Positions 49,725-58,123 of a DNA stretch of 64,000 nt are shown one piece after another. The position numbers and the translations under genes are program-made. The notes beneath the pieces were generated by a model, which did not search any database, was not told the origin of the DNA, and saw only the letters and a program-made list of their open reading frames with translations. The stretch covers positions 3,844,001 through 3,908,000 of the forward strand of contig CBDDIR010000003.1 in assembly GCA_965229115.1 (NCBI GenBank), in the 5' to 3' direction. The first letter of the stretch is position 1. Every line of letters starts with the position of its first letter. The DNA is from UBA7672 sp965229115. GTDB lineage: Bacteria; Pseudomonadota; Alphaproteobacteria; Caulobacterales; Hyphomonadaceae.

Positions 49725-51281
49725 TCAACCGTGTCCAACGGCGGGGCGTTTATCCGGTATGGTGAATTCGATGCGCGCGCCGCCCCGGAAGGTCGGGTCG
49801 ATGCGGATTTCGCCGCCATGGCTCTGGATGATGGTGCGGCACGTGGCGAGGCCGATGCCTGTGCCCTCGCCCGCCGTGTGCACGCCGCGGGCGAGCGGGT
49901 TGAACGCAACGGCAGTGAATTCCGGGTCGAAGCCCATGCCGTTGTCTTCGACCGTGACGGCCACCCCCTTCGCATCACGCACGGCGTCGATGCGGATGAC
50001 GAGCGGCCTGTCGCGGCGGCGGTTCTTGATCGCGTTGGAAATGAGGTTGTGGAAGACGGTGGTGATCAGCGTGGAGTCGCAGCGCAGACGCATTTCGTGC
50101 AGCACGTTTATGCGCGCGCTGGCGGCTTCGAGATCGGGCGCGCTTTGGGTGGCTGCGGCCTGCACGAGTTCGCTGAGCGCGTTTTCGGTCAGGGCGATGC
50201 GCGTGTAGGCCGAGCGCGAATAGTCGAGCATGCCGTCGATGATCTTGGGCATTTCCAGCGCGCTGTCGCGAATGGAGCGGGCGTGGCGGCGGGCGGTTTC
50301 GGTGTCGCCTTTTGCGAGCGCTTCCTCGAGCAGTTCGCCATAGAGCATGACGTGGCGCGCGGGGGCTTTGAGATCGTGCGCAGCTGAAGAAGCGTATTGT
50401 TCGAGCGCTTCGTTGGCGCGCGAGAGGCGTGCGGCCTGCTGGTTGGCTTCCTTCTGCCAGCCTTCGACGATGGCGGAGAGCCACCAGATCAGCAGCGCGA
50501 CGAGCGTTACGTCGATCGAGGCGTTGAGGGCAAAGAGCGCTTCGGAGGACCAGCCCTGCATCATGGTGAGCGCAAGGCTGCCGGCGGCGGCGATGACGGG
50601 CAGCGCGACCGCGATGGGAAGCGCACGGCGCAGGAGGCGGCCGCGCAGACTGGGCTGCAGGATGACGCGGCCGAAGCCGAGACGCGGATGCAGCATCACG
50701 CAGACGAGCGTAAGCCAGACGATCAGCACCGCCGTATGCAGCGCCATCGTGTTGAGCGGGCTGTTCGCATCCGGTGCGCCGCTGAACAGGGCGAGGCCGA
50801 GGATACGGAACATCGCCGGCGTTGCGGCGACCAGCGCGAGTATGCCGGCCAGCAAGGACCAACGCGGACGGAGATTGATGACGATCAGCGTGACGGCGGC
50901 AAGCGCGAGGCAGAAGATCGTCGCTGGAGACGGAATGATCTCCCACGGCTGAACGCTTGTGCCATCGCGTGAGAATGCGGTCTCGATGAGAAATAGCAGC
51001 GTGAGGACCGCGATGGCGGTGGAGCCCCAGTGCGAGCGTTTTGACTCACGCAACGACATGAGGAAGCTGACCGACAGCGCCATAAGGGCTGCCGCCGTGC
51101 GCGCCTTCATCGTCGGGAAGCCGGGGACCAGCGTTTGCAGCGGTTGGAAGTTGAACCCGTAGCCGATGATCAAGACGGCAGCCGCGATCGAGCCGATAGC
51201 GAGCGCGTGCCATTCGAGCGCCGAGAAATAGCGGCGGCGCGGAAGGCGGAGATAATTCTCAACTGTCGTTTGTTGCGACAT
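49725..51281 (-). CDS. Membrane sensor histidine kinase
   Basis: Seven or eight hydrophobic helices occupy residues 22-272, with no periplasmic sensor domain. A short coiled coil (WQKEANQQAARLSRANEALE) leads to the H-box SSAAHDLKAPARHVMLYG (His 302). HNLISNAIKN, VEDNGMGFDP and GEGTGIGLATCRTII make the catalytic domain. The signal may be perceived within the membrane. A receiver-only protein is encoded 62 bp upstream on the same strand and is the likely partner. Confidence 0.9.
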   Translation of the reverse strand: MSQQTTVENYLRLPRRRYFSALEWHALAIGSIAAAVLIIGYGFNFQPLQTLVPGFPTMKARTAAALMALSVSFLMSLRESKRSHWGSTAIAVLTLLFLIETAFSRDGTSVQPWEIIPSPATIFCLALAAVTLIVINLRPRWSLLAGILALVAATPAMFRILGLALFSGAPDANSPLNTMALHTAVLIVWLTLVCVMLHPRLGFGRVILQPSLRGRLLRRALPIAVALPVIAAAGSLALTMMQGWSSEALFALNASIDVTLVALLIWWLSAIVEGWQKEANQQAARLSRANEALEQYASSAAHDLKAPARHVMLYGELLEEALAKGDTETARRHARSIRDSALEMPKIIDGMLDYSRSAYTRIALTENALSELVQAAATQSAPDLEAASARINVLHEMRLRCDSTLITTVFHNLISNAIKNRRRDRPLVIRIDAVRDAKGVAVTVEDNGMGFDPEFTAVAFNPLARGVHTAGEGTGIGLATCRTIIQSHGGEIRIDPTFRGGARIEFTIPDKRPAVGHG

Positions 51282-51343
51282 GCGCGGACTCTATCGCCTG
51301 TCGATCAGGATTAAAACGTTAGCGAGCAATCAGATTGAGCGGA

Positions 51344-51742
51344 TCAGTGCCGGGGCAGTTCGCCCCTGCTCCAGTAATCGACGATGGCGCCGGCCATGGT
51401 GCGATAGTCTTCCAGCGTGGTCGGCTTTTCGAGATAGCCGCTGCAGCCGCCTGCGTAGGCGCGATCAATGTCCTTCTGCAGCGCCGAGCCCGAGCACATC
51501 ACGACGGGAACCGGATTGCCTTCCGAGCGGAGCAGCTGGAGCACGCCGAAACCGTCGAGCTCGGGCATCTTCACATCGAGCACGACGAGATCGGGCTTTT
51601 CTGCGCGGATGCGATCAAGGGCCGTCATCGGCTTGGTTTCGCTGGCGACGTGGACACCGCCCTGCGCCGAGAAAGCCAGGGTCATGAATTCCAGACAGCG
51701 TGGATTGTCATCCACGATCAGGACGCTTGCGAGCTTCGACAT
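51344..51742 (-). CDS. Single-domain response regulator (CheY-like)
   Basis: The 132-residue receiver has the acidic pair in VLIVDDNPRCLEFM, the phospho-Asp in LVVLDVKMPELDGFG, a Ser in VVMCSGSAL and the Lys in GYLEKPTTLEDY. No output domain follows, so it acts by protein contact. It is 62 bp upstream of the membrane kinase and probably receives its phosphate. Confidence 0.93.
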   Translation of the reverse strand: MSKLASVLIVDDNPRCLEFMTLAFSAQGGVHVASETKPMTALDRIRAEKPDLVVLDVKMPELDGFGVLQLLRSEGNPVPVVMCSGSALQKDIDRAYAGGCSGYLEKPTTLEDYRTMAGAIVDYWSRGELPRH

Positions 51743-51844
51743 AACAACCCCCCTCGGGTCTATGTTGAGGTGAGTCTACTCGTTCGAGTCCGGCTGTGAA
51801 CCCGGGAATAGCCCCAATCACGCATTCGTAGGCGTTAATCTCCT

Positions 51845-52465
51845 CTAGCTTGCCAGAAAGGATTTCAATTTTGCGAACGCCAGCGCGCGATGGCTCATGG
51901 CGTGCTTCTTTTCGGGATCCATCTCGCCGAAGGTTTCGGTCTCGCCTTCGGGCACGAAGATAGGATCGTAGCCAAAGCCCCTGTCGCCGCGCGGTGGGAA
52001 GACGAGCTGTCCGCGCAGGATTCCCTCGAAGCTTTCGACATGGCCGTCGGGCCAGGCCAGCGACAGGACGCATATGAAGCTGGCGCGCTTGTCGACTTCT
52101 CCGTCCTCGGAGGTTTCGGACTTCAGACCATCCTCGACCTTCTGCATGGCGGCGCGGAAGTCCTTCTCGGGACCGGCCCAGCGAGCCGAATAGATGCCCG
52201 GAGCGCCCGAGAGGCCGTCGCAAGCCAACCCTGAGTCATCTGCCAGGGCGGGTTCGCCCGAGGCCTGGGCTGCGGCCAGCGCCTTGAGCTCGGCATTGCC
52301 ACGGAAGGTGTCGGCGGTCTCTTCAGGTTCGGGAAGGCCCAGTTCGCCCGCGGAAATCGCGGTAAACCCGATGTCGCTGAACAGCTCGGTCAGTTCCTTG
52401 ACCTTGCCCTTGTTGTGCGTGGCGGCGATCAGGCGGCCGGGCGGTAGCTTGCGGCTGGCGCTCAT
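51845..52465 (-). CDS. rdgB: Non-canonical purine NTP pyrophosphatase (RdgB/HAM1)
   Basis: The 206-residue protein has LIAATHNKGKVKELTELF, TFRGNAELKALAAA, LADDSGLACDGLSGAPGIYS and the C-terminal GFGYDPIFVPEG with MSHRALAFAKL. It hydrolyses ITP and XTP to keep them out of DNA. In many alphaproteobacteria it sits beside rph and hemW; here rph is about 5 kb further on. Confidence 0.96.
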   Translation of the reverse strand: MSASRKLPPGRLIAATHNKGKVKELTELFSDIGFTAISAGELGLPEPEETADTFRGNAELKALAAAQASGEPALADDSGLACDGLSGAPGIYSARWAGPEKDFRAAMQKVEDGLKSETSEDGEVDKRASFICVLSLAWPDGHVESFEGILRGQLVFPPRGDRGFGYDPIFVPEGETETFGEMDPEKKHAMSHRALAFAKLKSFLAS

Positions 52466-52646
52466 GGCTTTCTGCGTCCTTTCGTCAGCCCGGGTGGACG
52501 GGCTTATTGTTTTTCGATATGGTCCGAATCCATCCCGCCAGACAAGTTGTTGTCTGGCAAGTTAGCTCCGGGCATGACAAGTCCCGGAACTGATGGGGTA
52601 TTTGCCGCGTGGGTCGCGGTACGGGTCGATTGGAGCCCAGTTTTCT

Positions 52647-53192
52647 ATGCTGATGCGCGCGACCGGCCGTGGGTCGATCTCGTCATTCCTGAAAGTCGCG
52701 GTGGACGTGGTCTGGGTGATCGCGTGCGCCCTGCTCGGCTTTATCTGGATTATCGCCGCCTTTGCGATCTACGCGCTGGTGACGGGGAACCCGACTTTCC
52801 TGGATCTGGGCCAGTATCGCCTGAATACGCCGCGGGACCTGACCATCTGGATCGCCATCGGTTCGATCCTTTGCATCGGCGTGATGATCATCTGCGCCTA
52901 TCTGCGCGGGGTTTTCGAGACGCTGGTCGCCCGTGACCCGTTCGTGCCCGAAAACGCCAAGCGGTTTACCGCGATCGGCATCGTCCTGGCCCTGATGGAA
53001 GCGGCCGGGATGTTCGTGGCGACCATCGTCAGCTTGGCCTTTGGCGTATTCGCCCCAACTGGTGATGGGGTGGCATTCAGGTTTCCCAACATAAACTGGC
53101 CGGTATGGCTGGCCGTATTGACGTTACTTGTGCTCGCGCAGGTGTTCCGAGAGGGCGCTGCGATGCGCGAAGAGCAGAAGATGACGATCTGA
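52647..53192 (+). CDS. DUF2975-like membrane protein
   Basis: Four membrane helices (VAVDVVWVIACALLGFIWII, TIWIAIGSILCIGVMIICAY, IGIVLALMEAAGMFVATIVS, WPVWLAVLTLLVLAQVF) match the DUF2975 type. The motif LVARDPFVPENAKRF between helices 2 and 3 is characteristic. ATG 52647 has GGAG upstream; a frame from 52593 adds 18 residues. These proteins are nearly always paired with a small XRE regulator, as here 150 bp downstream. The function is unknown. Confidence 0.82.
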   Translation: MLMRATGRGSISSFLKVAVDVVWVIACALLGFIWIIAAFAIYALVTGNPTFLDLGQYRLNTPRDLTIWIAIGSILCIGVMIICAYLRGVFETLVARDPFVPENAKRFTAIGIVLALMEAAGMFVATIVSLAFGVFAPTGDGVAFRFPNINWPVWLAVLTLLVLAQVFREGAAMREEQKMTI

Positions 53193-53344
53193 GCCCCCAC
53201 TTAACTGTGATGGTTCAGTCATTGCACTCCCGCAAAGTTCGACTTTACGGGTTCTAGTTAAGGGCGAAGCGCTGCCCCGGTTTAGCGCAGACGACAGGCC
53301 GGCGGATGGTCCGCGGGTATGAGCAAAGGACGACAGCGCCGCCT

Positions 53345-53602
53345 ATGGCGATCCGCGTCACCCTCGATCGGGTCCTTCTGGACCGACGCATGTCGCTCAC
53401 CGAGCTGGGCGATCGCGTCGGTATTACGCTTGCGAACCTGTCGATTCTGAAGACCGGCAAGGCCAAGGCCATCCGTTTCTCGACCCTCGAAGCGCTCTGC
53501 CGCGAGCTTGGCTGCCAGCCGGGCGATATCCTTGTGTGGGACCCGGATGAGGCTGCGGAGTCCGACGACGAAGAAGACGGGCGAGCGGTCGCCGCGGAAT
53601 AG
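53345..53602 (+). CDS. Small XRE-family regulator (YozG-like), partner of DUF2975
   Basis: ATG 53345 gives an 85-residue protein with the compact helix-turn-helix IRVTLDRVLLDRRMSLTEL, GDRVGITLANLSILKTGKAK and LCRELGCQPGDILVWDP. This is the one-domain regulator type that accompanies DUF2975 genes. The tail is acidic (EAAESDDEEDGR). A start at 53306 would add 13 residues. Confidence 0.85.
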   Translation: MAIRVTLDRVLLDRRMSLTELGDRVGITLANLSILKTGKAKAIRFSTLEALCRELGCQPGDILVWDPDEAAESDDEEDGRAVAAE

Positions 53603-53716
53603 GCACGGCCGAATTGTTTGGGGCCTCCCCTGCGCGGAAGCCTTGACGGATGACACTGTCATCTTGATGTCCAATACTCGGATCTGATCACGAGCTTTCG
53701 AGCCCGGGGACAAAGA

Positions 53717-54868
53717 ATGACCGGCGAAACGACCGGCGATTTTACCCAGCTGATGCTGGGGCTGTGCGCGGGCATAATGCTCGCCATGGCCGCAGCGATG
53801 CTTCGTGCGCCCCGCAAGGCTGTGCGCTGGTCGGGTTTTGCCTTCTTCTTCACGTCCGCTTTCTTCGCCCTGAAGCTGTGGTGCGATCAGACGCATGCGC
53901 TTTCCTACGAAGCGCGCGTGGTCGTCGGGATCGTGGCGATGTCGTCCGTTGGCTGGTTCTGGCTGATGGTGATGGCGCTGTTCAACGACTGCGACGAATA
54001 CAAGCCGATCATGTTTGCGGCGCCTGGGTCGCTGGCCCTGCTGGCAATCGCGCATCAGCTGCCCGGCGACTCCATGATGCCGGTGATCTGGACGGTATCG
54101 ACCATGGCGCAGGCGGGCTTTGCCATCGCCGCGCTGATAATCGTGGTGCGAAGCTGGAAGGACGACCTGATCGAATCCCGCAGGCGGGTTCGCGGGCCGT
54201 TCATGGCGGGGGTCGCGCTCTACATCCTGTCGATCAGCGGATTCAATATTTGGGAAGTGTTCTTCGGCGCGGTTCCCGACTGGTATCCCATGTTCAACGC
54301 CGCGATGCTGACATTGTGCGTCCTTGCGGGGGCTTTCACCTTCATCGAAGCGCGCGGGGAGATGTTCGGCGAGGACGCCGAGCCGGCCCCCATCCGCCAG
54401 CCGGAACCGGCCCTACGCACTATTACGCCAGTTGCAGCCGTGAACGGCCATGCAGCGCAGGCAGCCGCCAGCGAAGCCTTCGCCATCGACCGCGCCGCCA
54501 AGGCGGATCTCGAACGGCTCGAATGCCTGATGAGCAAGGACGAGGTCTGGAAGGAAGAAGGGCTGACGATTGCCAGCCTCGCCCTGCGCGCCGGCATCCC
54601 CGAGACGCAGCTGCGCCGGCTGATCAATGACTGCCTCGGCTATCGCAACTTCCCGTCCTATGTGAACGCGCACCGGATCGCGGCGGCCAAGAGCCGGCTG
54701 GCGAACCCGACCGAGGCGCGGGTTTCTATCTCGACCATCGCCTACGATATCGGCTTCGCCTCGCTCGGGCCGTTCAATCGCGCATTCAAGGAAGAAGCAG
54801 GCGTTTCGCCTTCCGAATGGCGCCGCAAGGCGCTCGACCTGCCTTCGCCGATTCCTGAAGAAGTCTGA
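53717..54868 (+). CDS. AraC-family regulator with membrane-embedded N-terminus
   Basis: The first 220 residues contain about seven membrane helices (LMLGLCAGIMLAMAAAML, GFAFFFTSAFFALKLW, VVGIVAMSSVGWFWLMVMAL and others). The C-terminal 110 residues form an AraC DNA-binding domain: EEGLTIASLALRAGIPETQL, VSISTIAYDIGFASLGPFNR and FKEEAGVSPSEWRRKAL. A membrane-anchored sensor-regulator that binds DNA directly is implied. The nearby UrcA gene is a possible target but this is not shown. Confidence 0.9.
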   Translation: MTGETTGDFTQLMLGLCAGIMLAMAAAMLRAPRKAVRWSGFAFFFTSAFFALKLWCDQTHALSYEARVVVGIVAMSSVGWFWLMVMALFNDCDEYKPIMFAAPGSLALLAIAHQLPGDSMMPVIWTVSTMAQAGFAIAALIIVVRSWKDDLIESRRRVRGPFMAGVALYILSISGFNIWEVFFGAVPDWYPMFNAAMLTLCVLAGAFTFIEARGEMFGEDAEPAPIRQPEPALRTITPVAAVNGHAAQAAASEAFAIDRAAKADLERLECLMSKDEVWKEEGLTIASLALRAGIPETQLRRLINDCLGYRNFPSYVNAHRIAAAKSRLANPTEARVSISTIAYDIGFASLGPFNRAFKEEAGVSPSEWRRKALDLPSPIPEEV

Positions 54869-55052
54869 TCGATTTCTGAAAAGCGCTTTTCTTTCAGCGT
54901 GATGAATCGGCGAGCCCGTTCGCGATCATCGTGAATCTCTGTTTTCCAAAAAGCCTGATCGATTTTTGCGAAGCCCCGCCGTTTCCCGAAAACGGCGAGC
55001 GAAGGCGCGCGAGCCTCACCATCCTTGGTTCATCCAAAGAAGGAAAAACCAC
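54869..55052. other. AraC-UrcA intergenic region
   Basis: It contains the palindrome GAAAAGCGCTTTTC (54878-54891), a likely terminator or operator, and two direct copies of TGATCGATTTxTG (near 54866 and 54957). The UrcA promoter must lie here. No gene is seen. Confidence 0.45.
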
Positions 55053-55499
55053 ATGGATACGAACCTCTCCTCCTCGAAACTTGCCGGCTCGAAACGTTCT
55101 TACGCAAAACAGACTGGCGTTCTCACCAACGTCTTCTCGGCCGCCCTCGCGGTGAGCGCTGTCGCCCTGGCTGTCGGTTCGATGACCGGCGTCGCCCAGG
55201 CGCAGACTGCTCCCAAGCAGATCACCGCGCAGGTCTCCTATGCCGACCTCGACCTCTCGACCCATGACGGCGCCCGCGCGCTGCTGAAGCGGATCAATTC
55301 GGCCGCGAAAGAAGCCTGCGGCCCTGATCCGGTGATGAGCCCGCTCACCCCGGCCGCACCGACCCGCTACGACCGCTGCATCGAGCAAGCCGCCGACAAG
55401 GCCGTGGCCGATGTGAATGCGCCGCTGGTTGTCGCCCTGCACACGGGCGCGCCGCTGTCCAAAGACGAGCCCGTTGGCGAGCAGTTCGCTGCCCGCTGA
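55053..55499 (+). CDS. UrcA family protein, secreted
   Basis: ATG 55053 follows AAGGA at a good distance. A long signal region (VFSAALAVSAVALAVGSMTG, then VAQAQ) leads to the UrcA pattern: VSYADLDLSTHDGARALLKR, INSAAKEACGP, and a second Cys in RYDRCIEQAADKAVADVNAP. The family is common in Sphingomonads and Caulobacterales and its role is unknown. The two Cys probably pair. It is followed by a strong hairpin at 55537-55583. Confidence 0.87.
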   Translation: MDTNLSSSKLAGSKRSYAKQTGVLTNVFSAALAVSAVALAVGSMTGVAQAQTAPKQITAQVSYADLDLSTHDGARALLKRINSAAKEACGPDPVMSPLTPAAPTRYDRCIEQAADKAVADVNAPLVVALHTGAPLSKDEPVGEQFAAR

Positions 55500-55536
55500 C
55501 GGTCTTCCCTGGCGATCCTCTCGCCAACACGCCTGA

Positions 55537-55583
55537 CGGCGGGCTTTCCGGCTTTTCGTCCGATCCAGCCGGGAAGCCCGTCG
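55537..55583 (+). terminator. Terminator after the UrcA gene
   Basis: CGGCGGGCTTTCCGG pairs with CCGGGAAGCCCGTCG (13 Watson-Crick pairs, the rest G-U) around a 17 nt loop. GATTTTCGTG follows. Confidence 0.7.
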
Positions 55584-55598
55584 GATTTTCGTGATCGC

Positions 55599-56279
55599 CT
55601 ACTTCTTCCGAACCGGCGCCCTCTTCGCGACCGGCTTGGCGGCGGGTTTCGCCTTTGCCGGAGCGTAGCTGCTCTTCTGCGGCTTGCCCTGATCCGGCTG
55701 CGCCTTGAGCCAGAAGCCGAGCGCCATGACCTTGGCGTCGTCGAAGAAGGCAGCATCCACCCGGTCGAGGAAATCCTCGCGGGTGAACTCAACGCGCTTG
55801 ATGTCTTCCTTCTCGGCCGCAAGGCCCGAGGCTTTCGGGTTGACCAGATCGGACGTGATCACGGGCGCGTAGTAGAGGAAGATCCGCTCCGAGCTTGAGC
55901 CGGGCGAGACATAACCGTTGGAGACAAGCGTCAGCTTGTTGGCCTGATAGCCCACCTCCTCCATCATCTCGCGACGGATGCAGTCTTCGGGCTCTTCGTC
56001 TTCTTCCACCGAACCAGCCATGGCTTCGACGATATAGCCGGGGCCCTTGTCGTGCGTGGCGATACGGAACTGTTCGGCCAGCACGATCACATCGCGCTCG
56101 ACATCGTGGATCAGGGCGGCGGCGCTATCACCGCGCTCGAACACCAGCCGTTGCACATCCTCGAGACGGCCTTTGCCGGCGACGCGGTCATAGCCGAACA
56201 CGTATTCGTCGATCTTGTAGCGCCCCTTGAACACGGTCTTGCGCGACTTGATGTCGACGGTGCGTTTCTTCGTGGCCAT
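55599..56279 (-). CDS. Nudix hydrolase with basic C-terminal tail
   Basis: The Nudix box GSVEEDEEPEDCIRREMM, continuing EEVGY (about residues 88-110), has all metal ligands. The N-terminal strand pattern (VFKGRYKIDEYVFGYDRVAG) and LYYAPVITSDLVNPKASGL suggest the ADP-ribose/GDP-mannose pyrophosphatase group. The last 30 residues are a Lys/Ala/Pro tail (KAKPAAKPVAKRAPVRKK) not usual for the family. ATG 56279 shares its A with the stop of the beta-lactamase gene (TGATG), so translation is coupled. Confidence 0.9.
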   Translation of the reverse strand: MATKKRTVDIKSRKTVFKGRYKIDEYVFGYDRVAGKGRLEDVQRLVFERGDSAAALIHDVERDVIVLAEQFRIATHDKGPGYIVEAMAGSVEEDEEPEDCIRREMMEEVGYQANKLTLVSNGYVSPGSSSERIFLYYAPVITSDLVNPKASGLAAEKEDIKRVEFTREDFLDRVDAAFFDDAKVMALGFWLKAQPDQGKPQKSSYAPAKAKPAAKPVAKRAPVRKK

Positions 56280-57181
56280 CAGGCGAATTCCTCGACGATG
56301 ATGCGGGCGATTTCCGCGTGGGCCGCGGCTTTGTCGATGTTGGTTGCCGTGCTTTCCGACAGGTAGCTCGCGATCACGATGGGCGAGCGGCCGGGCGGCC
56401 GGACGATGGCGCAATCATTGTGCGAGCCATTGCCGCCGGTGCCAGTCTTGTCGCCAGCGCGCCAGCTTTCGGGGAGACCTGCGCGCAGACGGTCGAGGCC
56501 GGTGGAAGCTTTTTCCATCCAGCCGATCAGGCGCGCGCGGTTGTCTGCATTCAGCACTTCATCCGTGGTGAGGATGCGGCGCAGCGTGCGGGCCATGGCG
56601 TGCGGTACGGTCGTGTCGCGCTCGTCGCCGGGGCGGTTCTCGTTGAGCTCGGGCTCGACACGATCCAGCCGCGTATGCGGATCGCCGCTCTCGCGCAGGA
56701 AGCGGGTGAAGCCTTCGGGGCCGAACATCGGCACGAGCAGCAGGTTGGCCGCGGTGTTGTCGCTGACCGTGACGATTGCCTCGCAAAGCTGTTCGACGCT
56801 GAGCGCGCCCATGCCGGTCGTTGCGCTGATCTGCGCGCTGGTGATGGGCGAAGTCGCGACAAGGTCGGACGGCGTGTAATACATCACCGCATCGAGGTTC
56901 AGCCCCTCCTCGCAACGCTTCAGCGCGCCGGCGGCGAGGAGCCATTTGAACGTCGAAGCCATCGCAAAGCGTTCCTGCGCGCGATGGTTGATCTCGGCAT
57001 TGGAACCCGTGTCGATGGCGCTGACGCCGATGCGTCCTCCGATACGGGCTTCGATCGCAGCGATACGAGCGACCGCGCTGGCCTTCTCACGCGTCGGCTG
57101 TGCGTTGGGCGAAGCGCCGCCCGCACAGCCGGCAAGCACCAGCCCTGCCCCGCCCGCAATGATCCCCCGGCGGGTTTGCAT
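56279..57181 (-). CDS. Class A beta-lactamase, lipoprotein or Tat-type signal
   Basis: The 300-residue enzyme has every class A element: ASTFKWL (nucleophile Ser with Lys), VSDNTAANLL (SDN loop), EPELNENRPGD (omega loop with catalytic Glu and Asn) and DKTGTGGNG. The N-terminus MQTRRGIIAGGAGLVLAGCA joins a twin-Arg-like start to a lipobox Cys. It would hydrolyse penicillin-type lactams in the periplasm; the spectrum is not readable. Start and stop are fused (TGATG) to rph upstream and the Nudix gene downstream, unusual for a resistance gene. Confidence 0.93.
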   Translation of the reverse strand: MQTRRGIIAGGAGLVLAGCAGGASPNAQPTREKASAVARIAAIEARIGGRIGVSAIDTGSNAEINHRAQERFAMASTFKWLLAAGALKRCEEGLNLDAVMYYTPSDLVATSPITSAQISATTGMGALSVEQLCEAIVTVSDNTAANLLLVPMFGPEGFTRFLRESGDPHTRLDRVEPELNENRPGDERDTTVPHAMARTLRRILTTDEVLNADNRARLIGWMEKASTGLDRLRAGLPESWRAGDKTGTGGNGSHNDCAIVRPPGRSPIVIASYLSESTATNIDKAAAHAEIARIIVEEFA

Positions 57182-57897
57182 CAGAGGCCGAGCGCCTTGC
57201 GTTGAGCCGCAAACAGTTCGTCCGTACCGATGACGGCGAGATCGATGAGCGAGTTGAACTCGTCACGGCTGAAGGCGCGTTGTTCGCCCGTGCCCTGGAT
57301 CTCGATCAGCTTGCCGCCGGAGGCCATGACGAAGTTGGCGTCGACCTGGGCTGCCGAGTCTTCGGGATAGTCGAGGTCGAGGACAGGAACGTCATTGAAG
57401 ATGCCGCACGAAACTGCCGCGACTTGAGCCGAGAGTGGGTCGGTCTTGATGACGCCTTCGTCCTTCAGATAGCGCATCGCCATGGCGAGGGCGACATAGG
57501 CGCCCGTGATCGCGGCGGTGCGCGTGCCCCCATCGGCCTGCAGCACGTCGCAATCGAGCGTGATGGTGTTTTCGCCCAACGCCTTCAGATCGGTGACCGA
57601 GCGGAGCGCGCGGCCGATCAGACGCTGGATTTCCTGCGTGCGCCCAGACTGCTTGCCTTCAGTGGCTTCGCGACGGCCCCGCGTGTGCGTGGCGCGCGGG
57701 AGCATGCCGTATTCGCCGGTCACCCAGCCCTCGCCCTTGCCCTTCTTCCACCGCGGAACTTCGCCCGCCCAAGAGGCCGTGCAGAGAACATGCGTGTGGC
57801 CAAACTTGGCGAGACAGGACCCCTCTGCATAGCGCGTAACACCCGCCTCCAGCGAAATGGAACGAAGCTGATTTGGCTGACGGCCGGACGGACGCAT
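57181..57897 (-). CDS. rph: Ribonuclease PH
   Basis: The 238-residue exoribonuclease begins MRPSGRQPNQLRSISLEAGV and contains FGHTHVLCTAS, GWVTGEYGMLPRATHTRGRR, GRTQEIQRLIGRALRSV and QADGGTRTAAITGAYVAL. It trims tRNA 3' ends with phosphate. Its stop overlaps the start of the beta-lactamase gene. In relatives rph usually sits between hrcA and rdgB. Confidence 0.97.
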   Translation of the reverse strand: MRPSGRQPNQLRSISLEAGVTRYAEGSCLAKFGHTHVLCTASWAGEVPRWKKGKGEGWVTGEYGMLPRATHTRGRREATEGKQSGRTQEIQRLIGRALRSVTDLKALGENTITLDCDVLQADGGTRTAAITGAYVALAMAMRYLKDEGVIKTDPLSAQVAAVSCGIFNDVPVLDLDYPEDSAAQVDANFVMASGGKLIEIQGTGEQRAFSRDEFNSLIDLAVIGTDELFAAQRKALGL

Positions 57898-58123
57898 GGT
57901 GAAACTTTCGCGAGTGTAACGGGTTCAAGTCACGCCGGTTGAGGCGATCTGCAATCCAATAACCATCGTCAGCGTCCACCGCCAGCTTTCATAAGCCCTG
58001 CTTTGATAGGCAACGTTGGGTTGGCCGTATTCGCGCTTCACGCGCGCTGCCTTGGCAGCGCCGTCCATGAACGGTTAGGTCGCCCTGTGAACAGCGTTGG
58101 GGTGGGAATTCTTGTTCAATCGC

